This document shows positions 50,781-61,900 of a stretch of 64,000 bases of DNA, one piece after another; position 1 is the first letter of the stretch; each line of letters begins with the position of its first letter. The position numbers were made by a program, and so were the translations under genes. Below the pieces are notes generated by a model. The model did no database searches, was not told the DNA's origin, and saw only the letters and a program-made list of their open reading frames with translations. Location of the stretch: NCBI GenBank assembly GCA_009792885.1, contig WMCF01000033.1, forward strand, positions 1,863,344 to 1,927,343, written 5' to 3'. Source of the stretch: Eremophila alpestris peregrina. Lineage: Eukaryota > Chordata > Aves > Passeriformes > Alaudidae.

Positions 50781-51339
50781 ATCCTGGCAGGCAAAACTCC
50801 TTTGCCGTGGATGTTACGTGTCCTTCGTGCTCTACCCGTTACTGACATTGATTTTTTTTTCTTTAACCCACATCATCGCTCTTAAATAAATACAAATATT
50901 CCATCCCCAAAGACGGCGAGACCGAGAATCGCCTGGTCCACACTGGGCTTTACAAGCTTTTCTGTTCTGCTGACGGGACTCCTCTGTTGGTCGCGGGGAA
51001 AGCGAGTGAAAGAGTTACAGTTGGAAAAAAATCCTCGCTGCCAGAATCCTTGCCATCCTTGAGTTAATAAAACACAAATCAACCGTGGGTCGGAGCTCCC
51101 GGAACGGGGCAACGACATTGAGTTGCGGAAAGCCGAGATCCGCAGCCCTTGGGAGGTGAGGGCAGGTTCTTCTCCAGGCGTCCTCCGGCTAGGAGACGGG
51201 CAGAAAAGATGAAAAATAAACTGTTTATAGTAAAATAAAGGAAATCCGTTTCAAGTACCCAGAGTAGGAGCAAGAACGTTAAAAATTAACAGCGGAAACA
51301 GGAAACACTTATCTGAGTAAACATTGTCTCAGAATTTCA

Positions 51340-52060
51340 CCGTTTTAAAATTGGGAGGGCGCGAGGTACTCGGCGGGGCCGCCGCCACCCTCCTCCCACT
51401 GCGGTGCCTGCGGCGGGAGCCGCCGCCGACCGCCCCGTTCCGGGGCCAGAAAGCGGAGCCCGTCCCGACGAGACAACCCGATCCTCGTCAGCCAGTTTGG
51501 TGGCAAAGATCGGAACTGCAGGAGTTCCTGCGTGGTGGAAGATGAACAGTCCAGAAGTGATGTTTGGAAGGAAGGAGCACTCTGCCGCCGGGTCTAAGGA
51601 ACCGGCGGTTCGGGCCCGTGGCGAAGAAAAGAGGCGCAAGTTCGGCGGAGGCGGAAGGAAGGAGAGTTAACCCCGGTACAGGCCATGGGAAGACTTGCTT
51701 TGGACGCGTTTTGAAAATCCCCAGCGAAACGAGCTACTCCTGGGGCAGCGGTGCGGCGGCGGAGGTGGCGGCGGCGGCCCGGCGGCCGCGACCGGAGAAC
51801 CAAAGGCATCGCCTCGTCGGGAAGGACGCCCGCCGCTGCCGCTGCCTCCGCCGTCGGGTTTCTGTGACCCCCATCATTCAAAAATCGGGGAGCGTCGTTT
51901 TCTCACGGCGTTTCCTGGAGCTCCCCCTGCCCGGGTCCCCGGAGCCGCGGCGGTGCCACCCGCCGCTTCCTTCTCCTGCCCACGGGACGCTGCCAGTGTC
52001 GGAGATTTGCCGGCGGTACCCGCCCGCCAGCGTCGGTTTTCTGGAAGTCACGGGCGCAGG
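51340..52060. promoter_or_regulatory. Orphan CpG island
   Basis: CpG-dense block, the last of the intergenic series on the BMI1 side. No recognised exon; the frames are GC artefacts. Confidence 0.55.
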
Positions 52061-53510
52061 TTATTGAGAGAAATGGTCGGTGCTGGGGGACAACCATCTC
52101 GGCTCAGCAAGCTCATCGTGCCTCTCTTTCTCTCCCTGCATATTTCTGCATTGCGTCCCCCTGGTTCCGTCTTCTCCAGAAGCGTTGGAGCTTCTCATGC
52201 TCCCTCTCTGTTGCTTTCCCCGGGGCTGGATCCCCTTTCGTGCCGGACACAAAAGCGCTTCTTGGAGCTGCAGGCGGCTGAACCAGGGTTGAAAATTTGG
52301 TCGGACGAAGGCAGGAAAACATCCTTTTCCAGCCGGCATAGACCACTCCTGCCTCTACCCTTGACCGGATTGCTTGCTGAGCAAGCTCAGGAAAACGCAC
52401 CAAACTTCCCCTTTATCCCTCCATCTATATAAACGCAACGTCGGATAATGGAAAGATTCCCCTTGCATGTACCGAGCGGAGATTTCTTTCCTATCAGGGA
52501 GAATCTAGGTACATGTGAAAAGAAAACCTGTCACTATGTACATGTAAAGGAAAATATTGTGAAACCGGGAAGGCTGACATAGCAGCTTCACAAGTAGAAC
52601 ACCAAGATGCTAATCTTTGATCGTCCTCCCAGTTGTGCTTAGCAGTATATACGCATCGCAGTGCCATCTGCGCAGGGCCAGCAGCAAAACTAGAGTTTCA
52701 CATGGCAGCACAAACATCTTCAGCGGCTTTTGCACCTCGGCAAGAGAGCTACTAGAGCGTTTGTTCTTGTTCAGGCAGGAGATGTCAAATTGGGAGACGT
52801 CGAAAATACTACAAAAGCTTAGTAAATCTCGAAGGGAAATATCCAACTCCTGTTTCACTGCCGAGTGCTTCACGGGCACTCCACAAAGACCGATAATAGC
52901 TCCGTATTGGTGCTAGAAGTAGTGATTAACAGCTAGTTCGAGTAAAATTAAGCACATTTTGATGAGTGTGCTAACGTACAAGCCTCCGCTGCAGGTTCAG
53001 TGCTGGGTTTTGGGCAAAATAATTCAATCAGTACACTGTGATTCACTCATGTAGCTGAGGGAATCGTGCCAAAATAGCCATTCAGTCACATTGAGAGATA
53101 TCTTTATATTAAAACGTATTTAGTTCTACTGAAGCTTTGAAAAGTAATCCAGGGCAGCACAGGCAGAACATGGCACTCACCATCACAAAAATCAAGTTAT
53201 TCCCTTCCCTGACAGTGCAGTTTAAGAGGGGCTACGTTTGAACAGATAGGAGGTAAAACCTGTGGCTGACTGGGATGTGAGGATGCACCATTTGCTTATT
53301 TTCAGAAACAAATCGGGGTCAAATAAAGAACAGCAAATGTTTTCAAGACAGACAATCAAAACAACTACAATTTCTAGGTGTTTTCCCCCCTCTTTGTTAT
53401 TTTAGTATGCTATGCTATAGTGTTCACTAAAATCTTTAGTACACACAGAAATACTTCCCACGAGAACAAGATGTTAGTCCCTTAACACCACATTATCAAC
53501 AGAGGTAATT
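52060..53510. other. Intergenic sequence between orphan islands and BMI1 3' end
   Basis: Base composition falls back to AT-rich. I see no exon, RNA gene or repeat family in it. Confidence 0.65.
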
Positions 53511-55356
53511 TGCTACTTTTCAATGAATTATCCCTTTTATTTGTTTATTTCTTTGATCAGCTATAAATGAAAGTTATTTGTGTATATAAAACTGAAGTTT
53601 TTACTGTTGAAATTGAACTGTACATGTTTACTACAGGAAAAAATATCAACTCTTGTTTAACAAGACATATACATCAATAAGCAATAACCTTGTGGAGGAT
53701 TTGCAATCACCTGGTCTATAAAAACAAGCAGGACAAGTAACAGCAATTTATATGCAAAAGTAATGATTTAATGACTATAAGCAAGACAAAGCAATAAGAA
53801 TTGTGCTTCTTTTGCAGACTGGAGACAATGAAATGTTTAACTACAATTTTTCCATACAAACATGAAACAATATCCATATAGAATAAACACCCTCACAAAT
53901 GTATAACTGATGGGTGATGAACACACACAAAGTTCGACCAAAGCAAAGCACAAACTGAGAAGTGTTCTGGGCTGTTCATATCTTTTGGTGGAAAAGTTCC
54001 TCCTATTGAAAAAACCCCACCCTTAGAAGCCTCTAACAAAATGCACCTACTTACAGGCCATTAAAGAGAAGGCATTCTCCACAATTTATTGGAAATATTA
54101 AAGTACCAGTTAAATTTTAATGAAGTTAGTACTGTACCATATACATATATATTAAAACAAATTTAGATAAAATGCCTTCATCCAGCCACTTGCTGGTTCC
54201 TTAAAATTTATATCAAATAGCTTATGGCTTCTATAATGATTCCATGTGCTTTTAAAAACACAGTCCCACCACACCAAATAATAAAAAGGTAATCAAACAG
54301 GTCTAAAACTTCCATGTCCCTTGATTTCTCTTTTTTTCTCTGTATCACTTCAACATTTGGTAAAGAAAGAATATTCCACTTAGAAGAAAAAAAAAAAAAA
54401 AGACAAAGCAAGTAAAATCCTTTTAAGATTGCCAATTGCCTCCAGGTTATCAGAGACTTGAATGTGCTTTCCCAATACTGTAGCTCTCACACACAACGTG
54501 TTTCTTGCAGTATGAGCAAAGCTCAAACAGGCGGCATCTGCAAGGGTCGAACCAGTTTAGAAATTTAACAACCATATCATGAGTGCATGAAACACAATAT
54601 TTTCTTTATAGTATTTATAAATATATCATACAATACTGTTTCCTGTTATGTCATATACCAATATGGCATTGTACAATAAGCATAATGCCATCTGATTCTT
54701 ACAAAAGCGAATCATTTAAACAAGTCAGTAAATAAAACGGTAATACCCGCTTTTAGGCATACAGATTGTAAAACTGAAGTTTACTTTTCTTTTGATCGGT
54801 TCTGCGCAGCAACAGAGAAGTAAAAGATGCAACATAAGAATCAAAATGGCTAATACGCAAAAATTGTTATTCACAGTGACATGGCTACATATATGCATTT
54901 TTCTATGCATATTCTTTCAATTTTGTTGGATTTCAAGATGAAAAAGCACTTGCTTTCTACAGGTTCACAAAACAGTATAAGAACAATAACAATCGAAGAG
55001 AACGCAATGGAGGAGTTAGTCTGGATTAACAAACTACTTCCCAGGATTTGTATTGACTTCTGGAGACTCCTGGCTCCAGATGATGGGGACAGAAACAACT
55101 CCACATCATTCAGAACAGGTGAAGGTGTAACTTTTGTTTGCTTCCCAGTCCTCTGAAAACCATTTACATTTCAAACTTGCGTTTCCATTAACGTCCATCC
55201 TGAATGTCACCTAGTCCGCCTTTTATAGCCAAGTTCAGTGTTACTACAAAAGAAAGCAATTTGGATGATAGTCACATGGATTAGCATCTATAAAGCTGTA
55301 ATGGCATGGAGAGATCTATATAAAGGAGGGGTGAGGGTGGTAGCCTGGTTGGCATA
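53510..55356 (-). other. BMI1: BMI1 3' UTR
   Basis: The minus strand downstream of the BMI1 stop resembles, in many blocks, what I recall of the human BMI1 3' UTR, for example around 54,560-54,680 and 53,720-53,900. The end is placed just after two AATAAA signals at 53,536-53,549. That gives about 1.8 kb of 3' UTR; the exact cleavage site is not visible. Confidence 0.75.
53536..53549 (-). terminator. BMI1: Double polyadenylation signal of BMI1
   Basis: On the minus strand, AATAAA occurs twice, eight bases apart (53,544-53,549 and 53,536-53,541), at the point where similarity to a BMI1-type 3' UTR fades. The expected cleavage site is 10-30 bases further left. Confidence 0.6.
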
Positions 55357-55686
55357 TCAACCAGATGAAGTGGCTGAGGAGCCATTTATTGATGTTTTCC
55401 GAGCTCTGTTGGTAAAGGAGGACTGGTGGTTACTGCTGGGGCTGCTGCTGGTGCCATTCATGGTGCTGGAGATGTGGGGGAACTGGGGGTGAGGAGACTG
55501 GACTGGTGTACTGGGGCTGGGCAAACAGGAGGAGGTGGAGGGGATGCCTCCTGCTGGGCTGCTCGCCTTGTCGCTCCCAGAGTCACTTTCCAGCTCCCCA
55601 CTATTATTCAAGCCTTCCCTCTGGTGACTGATCTTCATCCTCTTGCAAGTAGGTCGGACCCGGTATTTCAAGGGCAGAGGCCCATT
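55357..55686 (-). CDS. BMI1: BMI1 exon 10 (terminal coding part)
   Basis: Encodes residues 218-326 and the TGA stop. It starts [18 protein letters not shown] and continues into the Ser/Pro-rich tail, ending NGSSATSSG as in mammals. The acceptor is TTTGCAG. The 3' UTR follows without a further intron. Confidence 0.97.
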
Positions 55687-58600
55687 CTGCAAAGCAAAAG
55701 GGAGACCCTGGTAAGTGTCCTGCCCAGGCCATGACCTGCACCCTCCCGGGAGGCACACTGGAAATACTCACCCGCCTCCAGGTATAGATGTAGGCAATAT
55801 CCATTAGGGTGTAATAGTCCTTCAGAGGCTCCTCTTCATACATCACATCGATCTGTTCAAGATACAAACCCTTGCATTAAGGAGCATCCAGGCATTTACC
55901 CCTACCACATGACTGCTCTGAGGTAAAAATAGCCCCACCGTCACAGATATCACAAATACATCAATTTCTTAATATTTTGGTATTTACAGCACTAAAAAAA
56001 AATCAGAGAGTCACTGAACTCTACAGACAAATATTTTAAAAATAAACCAAATAACATATGGCAGAAATACTTGGCTGCTACCACTTGCTGCAACTGGCTG
56101 TAATGAAAAAATGAGTGCTGCCAAAAGAAACCCCCCAAAACCCAAACAGACAGAAAAATCACTCTTTCCCCCACAGGTACCTGGAAAGTGTTAGGTATAT
56201 CCATCTTACTCCGCAGGAACTTTCTTAGATGCATCACTGTCATTGCTGCTGGGCAGCGCAAGTATCTTTTGTCATTCACCTAGTGGCATAGGAAAGAAAA
56301 TCAGTCTACTGAGAATGAGCAATTACACCCACCAATGTTGTATTCTGATGTTTCATGTGGAAAAAAATGCACCCCACTAAATTATGAACTGTAATACAAC
56401 AATGCCTGCTGTCTTTGAGGGCAAATCAGAAATAAGTGGCAAATTACAGTTCTAGAGAAAGTAATTAAAAATTATAATTACATTTATATGTAAATATTTG
56501 TATTATATTTATTATCTTTTTAGGGTACATATGCAATATATATTTTTAAAAAATTATTAAATATTTTCCCCAAACTTTGACAAAAATTCAGATTGTGCTT
56601 TAAAATGAATACTGTGGGTATTTTTAGTTTTAAAAAGTTGCCTGCATATACAGCTGTATGAAAATGTTTTTACCTCTTCTGTACCTAGTGCCATAATATG
56701 ATTTCTGCTTCCTTTGTTCTAGAAACACATACCTACATATTTTTCTCAGCTACAGACCTGCCCCAAAGCTGTGTGTGATATGTTTCCTCTGGAGTAAAGG
56801 AAAGTTATTTACCTCTTCCTTTGATTTTTCTTTCTCCTTATTTCCTTTTCGCTCCAGTCTGTGAGAATAAAATGACACAATTACAACAAATAATAAATAC
56901 AGGTGCTATCAAACAGGTAAACATAAAATTTTGCCATTCTGAAACTTGCCTATTCTGGTCAAAGAATTCAATGGATAAGCTTATTATCTCGTCGTCTGTT
57001 ATAATTCTTTTGTCTTCATCAGCCACTTCTCCCCTGTCTTCATTAGAGCCATTGGCAGCTGCACAGAAATTTCCACAATAATTTACATTTTGAAATTCAA
57101 ATCAGGAAGAATTGCAATTCTCAGTAACAAGAAAAAAAGTCTTCACAGTAAGATAATGAATGCAAGCTACCTGACTGTTAAAACAATAAACTTTTATTAT
57201 GCTGACTTCACTTCTTTAAATTCTGTGATGGTAATACATCACTTGTAAGTTGAAAAGGAAACAGTAAAACATCTAGGTCAATGCTACACATATTAAAGTT
57301 GCGAACGAGAAGCTTTTACCATCAGCCGACGGATGAGCAGCATAAAAATCCCTTCTTCTTTTCATTTCATCTAGATGGAAAAGCATACATTTTTCTTTTA
57401 GTAGTTACTCTGTAACTCACGGTATTGATATAGGATAGTGGCTCTGGTTTTGTTTTTCTGCTCTTAATAAAATACCTGATTTAACTACTTACTTTTGAAA
57501 AGGCCTGGTACTAGCTTGTATACAATATCTTGGAGAGTTTTATCCGACCTGAAAAAATAACAACCCCACAACATAAAATTAAGCAGATGAAGCAGTATTT
57601 TAATCCAAGTGGCAGCTCCTCACTAATCAACTTTCACAACAACGAGGCATCTTTTACAAAGTGGGAGGCCAGTCATAAAAAGTTAACTTACAGGACTTTG
57701 TAATCAAACCCTGCTCTAAATACCACTCTGAACCAAAACTCATCCATTCTACCACAACTGAAAAAGAACTCTCTCAGATGAAGAAAGGCTTTAAAAAACT
57801 GCATGTCCTCCCTAGAAAGTACAGAGAGCAAAAGGCAATGCCGACAACAAAAATGTTTCTGAAAGGCAAACAATATCTTAAAGGCTTTTGCCTCTTAGTT
57901 TGGAAAGTTGCAGCAGGAGTTTCATGACTAGGAGCTGTGGTTGGAGTGATGCATCTCTTGGAGATACAGAAAGTAGAGGCAAGAACTGTCGGGGTGGTAC
58001 AGGAGAATGGGGGAGAGGGAAGAGGCATCAATGACTGGTGCATGCTAAAATATACCAACAAAAACTTTCTGTCTCACATATAGAGACATCTTCAGTTTCA
58101 ATCAGTGAAGAAACTCCAAAGAGAGCACATACACACGAGGTAGCTTGTAAATTGACAAGCCCTTTCAGATTTAAATTGCAGACGAAGAGATAACATTGAC
58201 ACCGACTACTGCTGGTCTCCCCATCTAAAGCAAAAGAGGGATGCAGTGTGCACTTCGCAACTTTCTCCTACCTTATATTCAAAAGCGGTCGAGTTTTGTG
58301 AACTTGGACATCACAGATAGGACAATACTTGCTGGTCTCCAAGTAACGCACGATACAGGTCTTACAGACTGTAAGTCAAACACCACAGGGTTTTAGTGAT
58401 GCTCCTAGGTGCCGCTCAGATATGCATAGATAAAGGTGCGATTTTCTAAACTATGCAAGCTAGAGCAAATCGTCTATTGTCAGCAACACGCTGCTTAAGC
58501 TAAACAACTACCCAAATAAGCTGCAATTACCATGAAAAGGAGACGCTTATAGTACATATATTATTACTTTAACAAAGACCGTAGGGCCGTCCTCAGAAAA

Positions 58601-58891
58601 TCAGCACCGCGGTTGGAACACCTACTTCCCCTCTCGTCGGGGAGGAGGAGGGCGTCGGACCCGAGCCCCTCGGGGGGTTTGGGCTCGGGAGGAATTTTTT
58701 TTTTTCGTGTGTGTTCCCGGGATGCCGGAAAAGGAGGGAAGCCGCTGGGGGAAAACGCGGAGCGCCCGGTCGTACTTACAGGAGTGGAGGCACTCTATGA
58801 TGGTTGTTGCATCAATGAAGTACCCGCCGCAGAGCACGCACATGAGATGGGGGTTTAGCTCGGTTATTTTGATTCTGGTTGTTCGGTGCAT
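55357..58891 (-). CDS. BMI1: BMI1 (Polycomb RING finger protein, PCGF4), complete coding region
   Basis: BMI1 partners RING1/RNF2 in nuclear PRC1, the complex that ubiquitinates histone H2A Lys119 and maintains gene silencing and stem-cell self-renewal. Joined exons (58780-58891, 58272-58368, 57493-57548, 57320-57370, 56950-57058, 56813-56858, 56181-56279, 55772-55852, 55357-55686) give 981 nt, i.e. 326 residues plus TGA, the human length. The C3HC4 RING ligands are all present: C18, C21, C34, H36, C39, C42, C53, C56. A basic KRRR run at 92-95 and KRMK in the last exon fit the known nuclear signals; residues of roughly 160-240 form the RAWUL ubiquitin-like fold; the C-terminus is Ser/Pro-rich. 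The start ATG has A at -3. Introns are GT-AG except one GC-AG. A CpG island covers the first coding exon. Confidence 0.97.
55772..55852 (-). CDS. BMI1: BMI1 exon 9
   Basis: 81-nt exon encoding residues 191-217 ([20 protein letters not shown]... to ...TWRR), in the RAWUL fold. The acceptor is TGAACAG and the donor GTGAGT. Confidence 0.97.
56181..56279 (-). CDS. BMI1: BMI1 exon 8
   Basis: 99-nt exon encoding residues 158-190 ([20 protein letters not shown]... to ...NTFQ), the start of the RAWUL fold. The acceptor is CCACTAG and the donor GTACCT. Confidence 0.97.
56813..56858 (-). CDS. BMI1: BMI1 exon 7
   Basis: 46-nt exon encoding residues 142-157, a charged linker ([16 protein letters not shown]) that differs at a few positions from the human sequence I recall. 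The acceptor is CTCACAG and the donor GTAAAT. Confidence 0.94.
56950..57058 (-). CDS. BMI1: BMI1 exon 6 (GC donor)
   Basis: Encodes residues 106-141 and two bases of codon 142, including [20 protein letters not shown]. The acceptor is TGTGCAG. The donor is AG before GCAAGT; the nearest GT would break the frame into exon 7. Confidence 0.95.
57320..57370 (-). CDS. BMI1: BMI1 exon 5
   Basis: 51-nt exon encoding residues 89-105 ([17 protein letters not shown]) and one base of codon 106. It contains the basic KRRR run. The acceptor is ATCTAG and the donor GTAAAA. Confidence 0.96.
57493..57548 (-). CDS. BMI1: BMI1 exon 4
   Basis: 56-nt exon encoding residues 70-88 ([19 protein letters not shown]) and one base of codon 89. 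The acceptor is TTTTCAG and the donor GTAAGT. Confidence 0.96.
58272..58368 (-). CDS. BMI1: BMI1 exon 3
   Basis: Encodes residues 38-69 and two bases of codon 70, completing the RING with C39, C42, C53 and C56 ([20 protein letters not shown]). The acceptor is CTTACAG and the donor GTAGGA. Confidence 0.97.
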
Positions 58892-58913
58892 TTTGGCGTG
58901 GCGAGGAGCGGCT
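58780..58913 (-). CDS. BMI1: BMI1 exon 2 (first coding exon; CDS from 58,891)
   Basis: The exon has 22 bases of 5' UTR (58,892-58,913), then residues 1-37 and the first base of codon 38. It contains RING ligands C18, C21, C34 and H36. The acceptor is CTTTCAG and the donor GTAAGT. The boundary falls between the RING His36 and Cys39. Confidence 0.96.
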
Positions 58914-61900
58914 CTGAAAGACACACACACACAGAGGACCGGTCAGCGGGGACGAGAGCGGCGGAGTCCCAGGTGCCGCGGTCCGGCGCATCCCCTTCCC
59001 CCGTGCATCGCATCGCATCCCCCGGCGCAGAGGAAGACCAAGCGCGGAAGACGAAGGCGGCGGCGGCGCGGGGCCGGGCGGCGGGCGAGGGCAGGTCCCG
59101 AGGCCGGCGGGGCGTCCCCGCACCGCACCGCCCCGGGCCGGCCTGGGCGCAGCCCCGCGGAGGGGCGGTCGTTCCGCGGCACCCACCGCGCCGTTCCCCG
59201 GCGGGCACGGGCCGTTCCCGCGGCGCGGCGGCACCGGCCGGCTCGGGCGGCTCGCTGGCGATGCGGCGGGGAGCTCCGGGGGCGACACGGCGGGCACCGG
59301 GCTGCCGGCGAGCAGCACAAAGGGGAACCAGCGCCTCCCGGTGCGGCTGCCCTGGCATTTCCGGAGCGCGGGGAGGGGCGGCGGGGGGAGGGACGGAGGG
59401 GGGGACACACGCACCTCGGAGCGGGGCCGGGCACCGGGGCGGCGGGGCCGGCCCGCCGGGGGGGTCCGGGCGGCTGCCGCTGCGGCTCGGTGCCGATCCG
59501 GATCTGCTCCGCTCTCCGAGGGGGTTGCTATAGCAACTTACACTTACACTTGGCATCCTGCCACCGCTGGGAACACACGAGAGCCGGGCGGGGGGCGGCC
59601 GGGGGGGCGGGCCGGGCCGGGCCGGGCCGGGCCAGGGGGTGGGACGCGGGGCCCGGGGGCTGGCGGAGGGGGTGGAGGAGCCAAGGCGCCCGCGGGGGTC
59701 TGGGAGCCCGGTTGCGAAGGGAGGGGGAGGGCGGGAGCGGCCCGGGCGGGGTCGGGTGCCACAAGCCGGAGGGTGCCCGGGCGCGGTGCGGGGCTGCCCG
59801 GGCGGCGGGGGCGGCCCCGGGCTTTGGGGTCTCAGCCTGGCGGAGGCGAGTGCCAGAGGCTCCTCCCGAGCCTCGGCCATTTCGGATCCTCTCAGGGGCC
59901 TCTCTCCACGTCGACTCGGTGCGAGGAGCTGGTCTGAGATAGCTCCTCTCCCCCTCCGCTCCCTCCCTCCCTCCGGCGAGCAGAACCGCTCCGAGCTCCC
60001 GGGGTCCGAGCCCCCTGCACCGCCAGTGGGGTGCCGAGCTCCAGCTCCCGCCCCACCGCGCCGGCATCCCCGCTCCCTCCTTCTCTGCTTTCCTCACTTT
60101 TCTCTTTCCTAGCTTTCTCTCACCCCCAACTCTTTCTCTTTCTTTCCTTCTCCCACCTTTTGACGCTTGTTTGAAAATCATCCCGCGGACGGGGCAATCG
60201 CGGTGCAAAGTTTTGCAAAAGGTGTAAAGAGATTTCCATCACCAGAGTAAGGTGCTTGGAAGGGAGAAAATAAGTCTCCGAATCCTTGAGTAACCCCCCT
60301 TTTCAGCAATAAAGCACACGGAGAAGGGGGGAAAAGCCCAAACCGACTCTAAACGGTACATTAGTGACAACATGCGAAGGACCATGTGACCAGATCATTC
60401 CTAAAGCTAAATCAACACCTTGTCAACACAATGCAGAGACAAGAGTGAAAAACAAATGTCATTTTCATAGCCTGAAACCCATAAAACCCCATCGGATGCA
60501 CTGGCACCAACGCTAGATGCATGCACACTGCTTAAAATGAGAGGGAATACCAGATAAAGGGAAAAGCACATACAAGGGGGAAAACCACGTCAATTGTAGA
60601 GTAAATTATTTTCTGTCAACTAGATCCTGAAAAATGTAATGAAACAACGTTGCTCCAGTCCAAGCTATTAATTTCCCCAGGTCACTGCTCCCAGCACACC
60701 AGCTCCTGTCCTTGGTCCCCTCTCCTCCCGAGAAAAGAGCTTGCGAGCCACCTCTCACCGCAGCACCGCATGCTCAAGACTCGAGCAGCCACTTGCAAAC
60801 TTCAATGTTAGGCAGCGGAGAAAAAAAAAAAAAAAGAGGGAAAAAAAAGGAGAAAAAAAGAAAAGAAGAAAAAAAAAGGCAACATACTAAGCTTTCTAAA
60901 AGCTTTGAACGTCAGCCAAACTGACCAGGACAGGGGTACAATATTCGTCAGAAGTGTGCACAGCGCCAACGAGCGACCCCAACCAGGAAACTTCCCTTGT
61001 TGCTGCAGGAGAACCCTCGAGTGAACAGCAGATAAAACTCTCCAACATCAAACCATAGCCGGCCAGCACAAAGAAAAGTAAAGTTCCAGAAACACCAAGC
61101 CAGACCAGGTCCCCAAAGCTGCTCTCAGCACCGTGCGGGAAAGCAAGACCCCCGCTGCATTGTACTGCGGTTTAAATGTCGCTTCCAGGGTCCCTGACCC
61201 TCCGCTTCTTCCTTTTAAACTGATACCGAGGTTTTGCTTTTCCCAGAAAAGGCAGAGACGGAGTTTCTGCATGCCTTTCTGAAGAACCCAGCGCCCTGAA
61301 ACCAGCGGCTCTGGAGTCCCCTTAGGTACTTACACACGGACAGGCTGCTTTCACGGTTCTGTGTTTTATTTGTTCAAGTCACTACCTTATAATTCATAAA
61401 TATCTAACCTCCCCCCCAAAAAAAACCCCAGCAGTGACCGAGGTCACACAAGTCGGCTGACCGAAAATTCCTTCCCAGCCCTGACAGACTGGGACAAACC
61501 TTTCAAGACATTAACGCGTTTATTTCACGCAGGCATAGCCTCTTCCTAAATGGAGGGGGATTAAATTCAACCGTGAAACCTGTTTTGTCGAAGCAACCCC
61601 TAAATGCGGATTATTTATTGCCCAAAGTTAAAACATTTTCAACGTGCTATGAGCTATCTTGAAAATCAGTGATTTTCCCCAGCGAGCTGAACTAGGCACC
61701 TAATTTCCCCCCAAAAGCCACCCGCACAGGCACACGCGTGTCTGTGCCTGCGGGGATGTAACATGAACGCAGCACATTTTACTACAGCAGCCTGAGTTTA
61801 ACATCTTGGTACGAGGGAAACCCTTTCAGATGTTTTTTCTGCTCCTGCTGATCGCGCGGTGAATGCCAACACTTCACAGAAATACAAACAGCCTCTTAGC

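Larger units (their letters stand above)
58620..60080. promoter_or_regulatory. BMI1: CpG island over BMI1 first coding exon and 3' part of intron 1
   Basis: CpG-dense for about 1.4 kb and centred upstream of the start codon, 4 kb away from exon 1. It contains GGGCC repeats at 59,609-59,633 and an RFX-like palindrome. It could serve as an alternative promoter; that is inference. Confidence 0.75.

Noticed and set aside
49811..50845. 344-codon open frame on plus, with long open frames on the opposite strand over the same bases
   Set aside because: Both strands are open because the DNA is GC-rich and lacks stops. The peptides are Arg/Gly/Pro/Ala-rich without any family, splice context or start context.
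58707..59942. 411-codon open frame on plus, antisense to BMI1 exon 2
   Set aside because: It overlaps a proven exon on the other strand and has biased CpG-island composition; an equally long frame exists on minus.
61435..61450. GTGACC-GA-GGTCAC palindrome, possible nuclear receptor site
   Set aside because: The half-sites are everted with a two-base gap, not a standard receptor arrangement; kept only as a curiosity.
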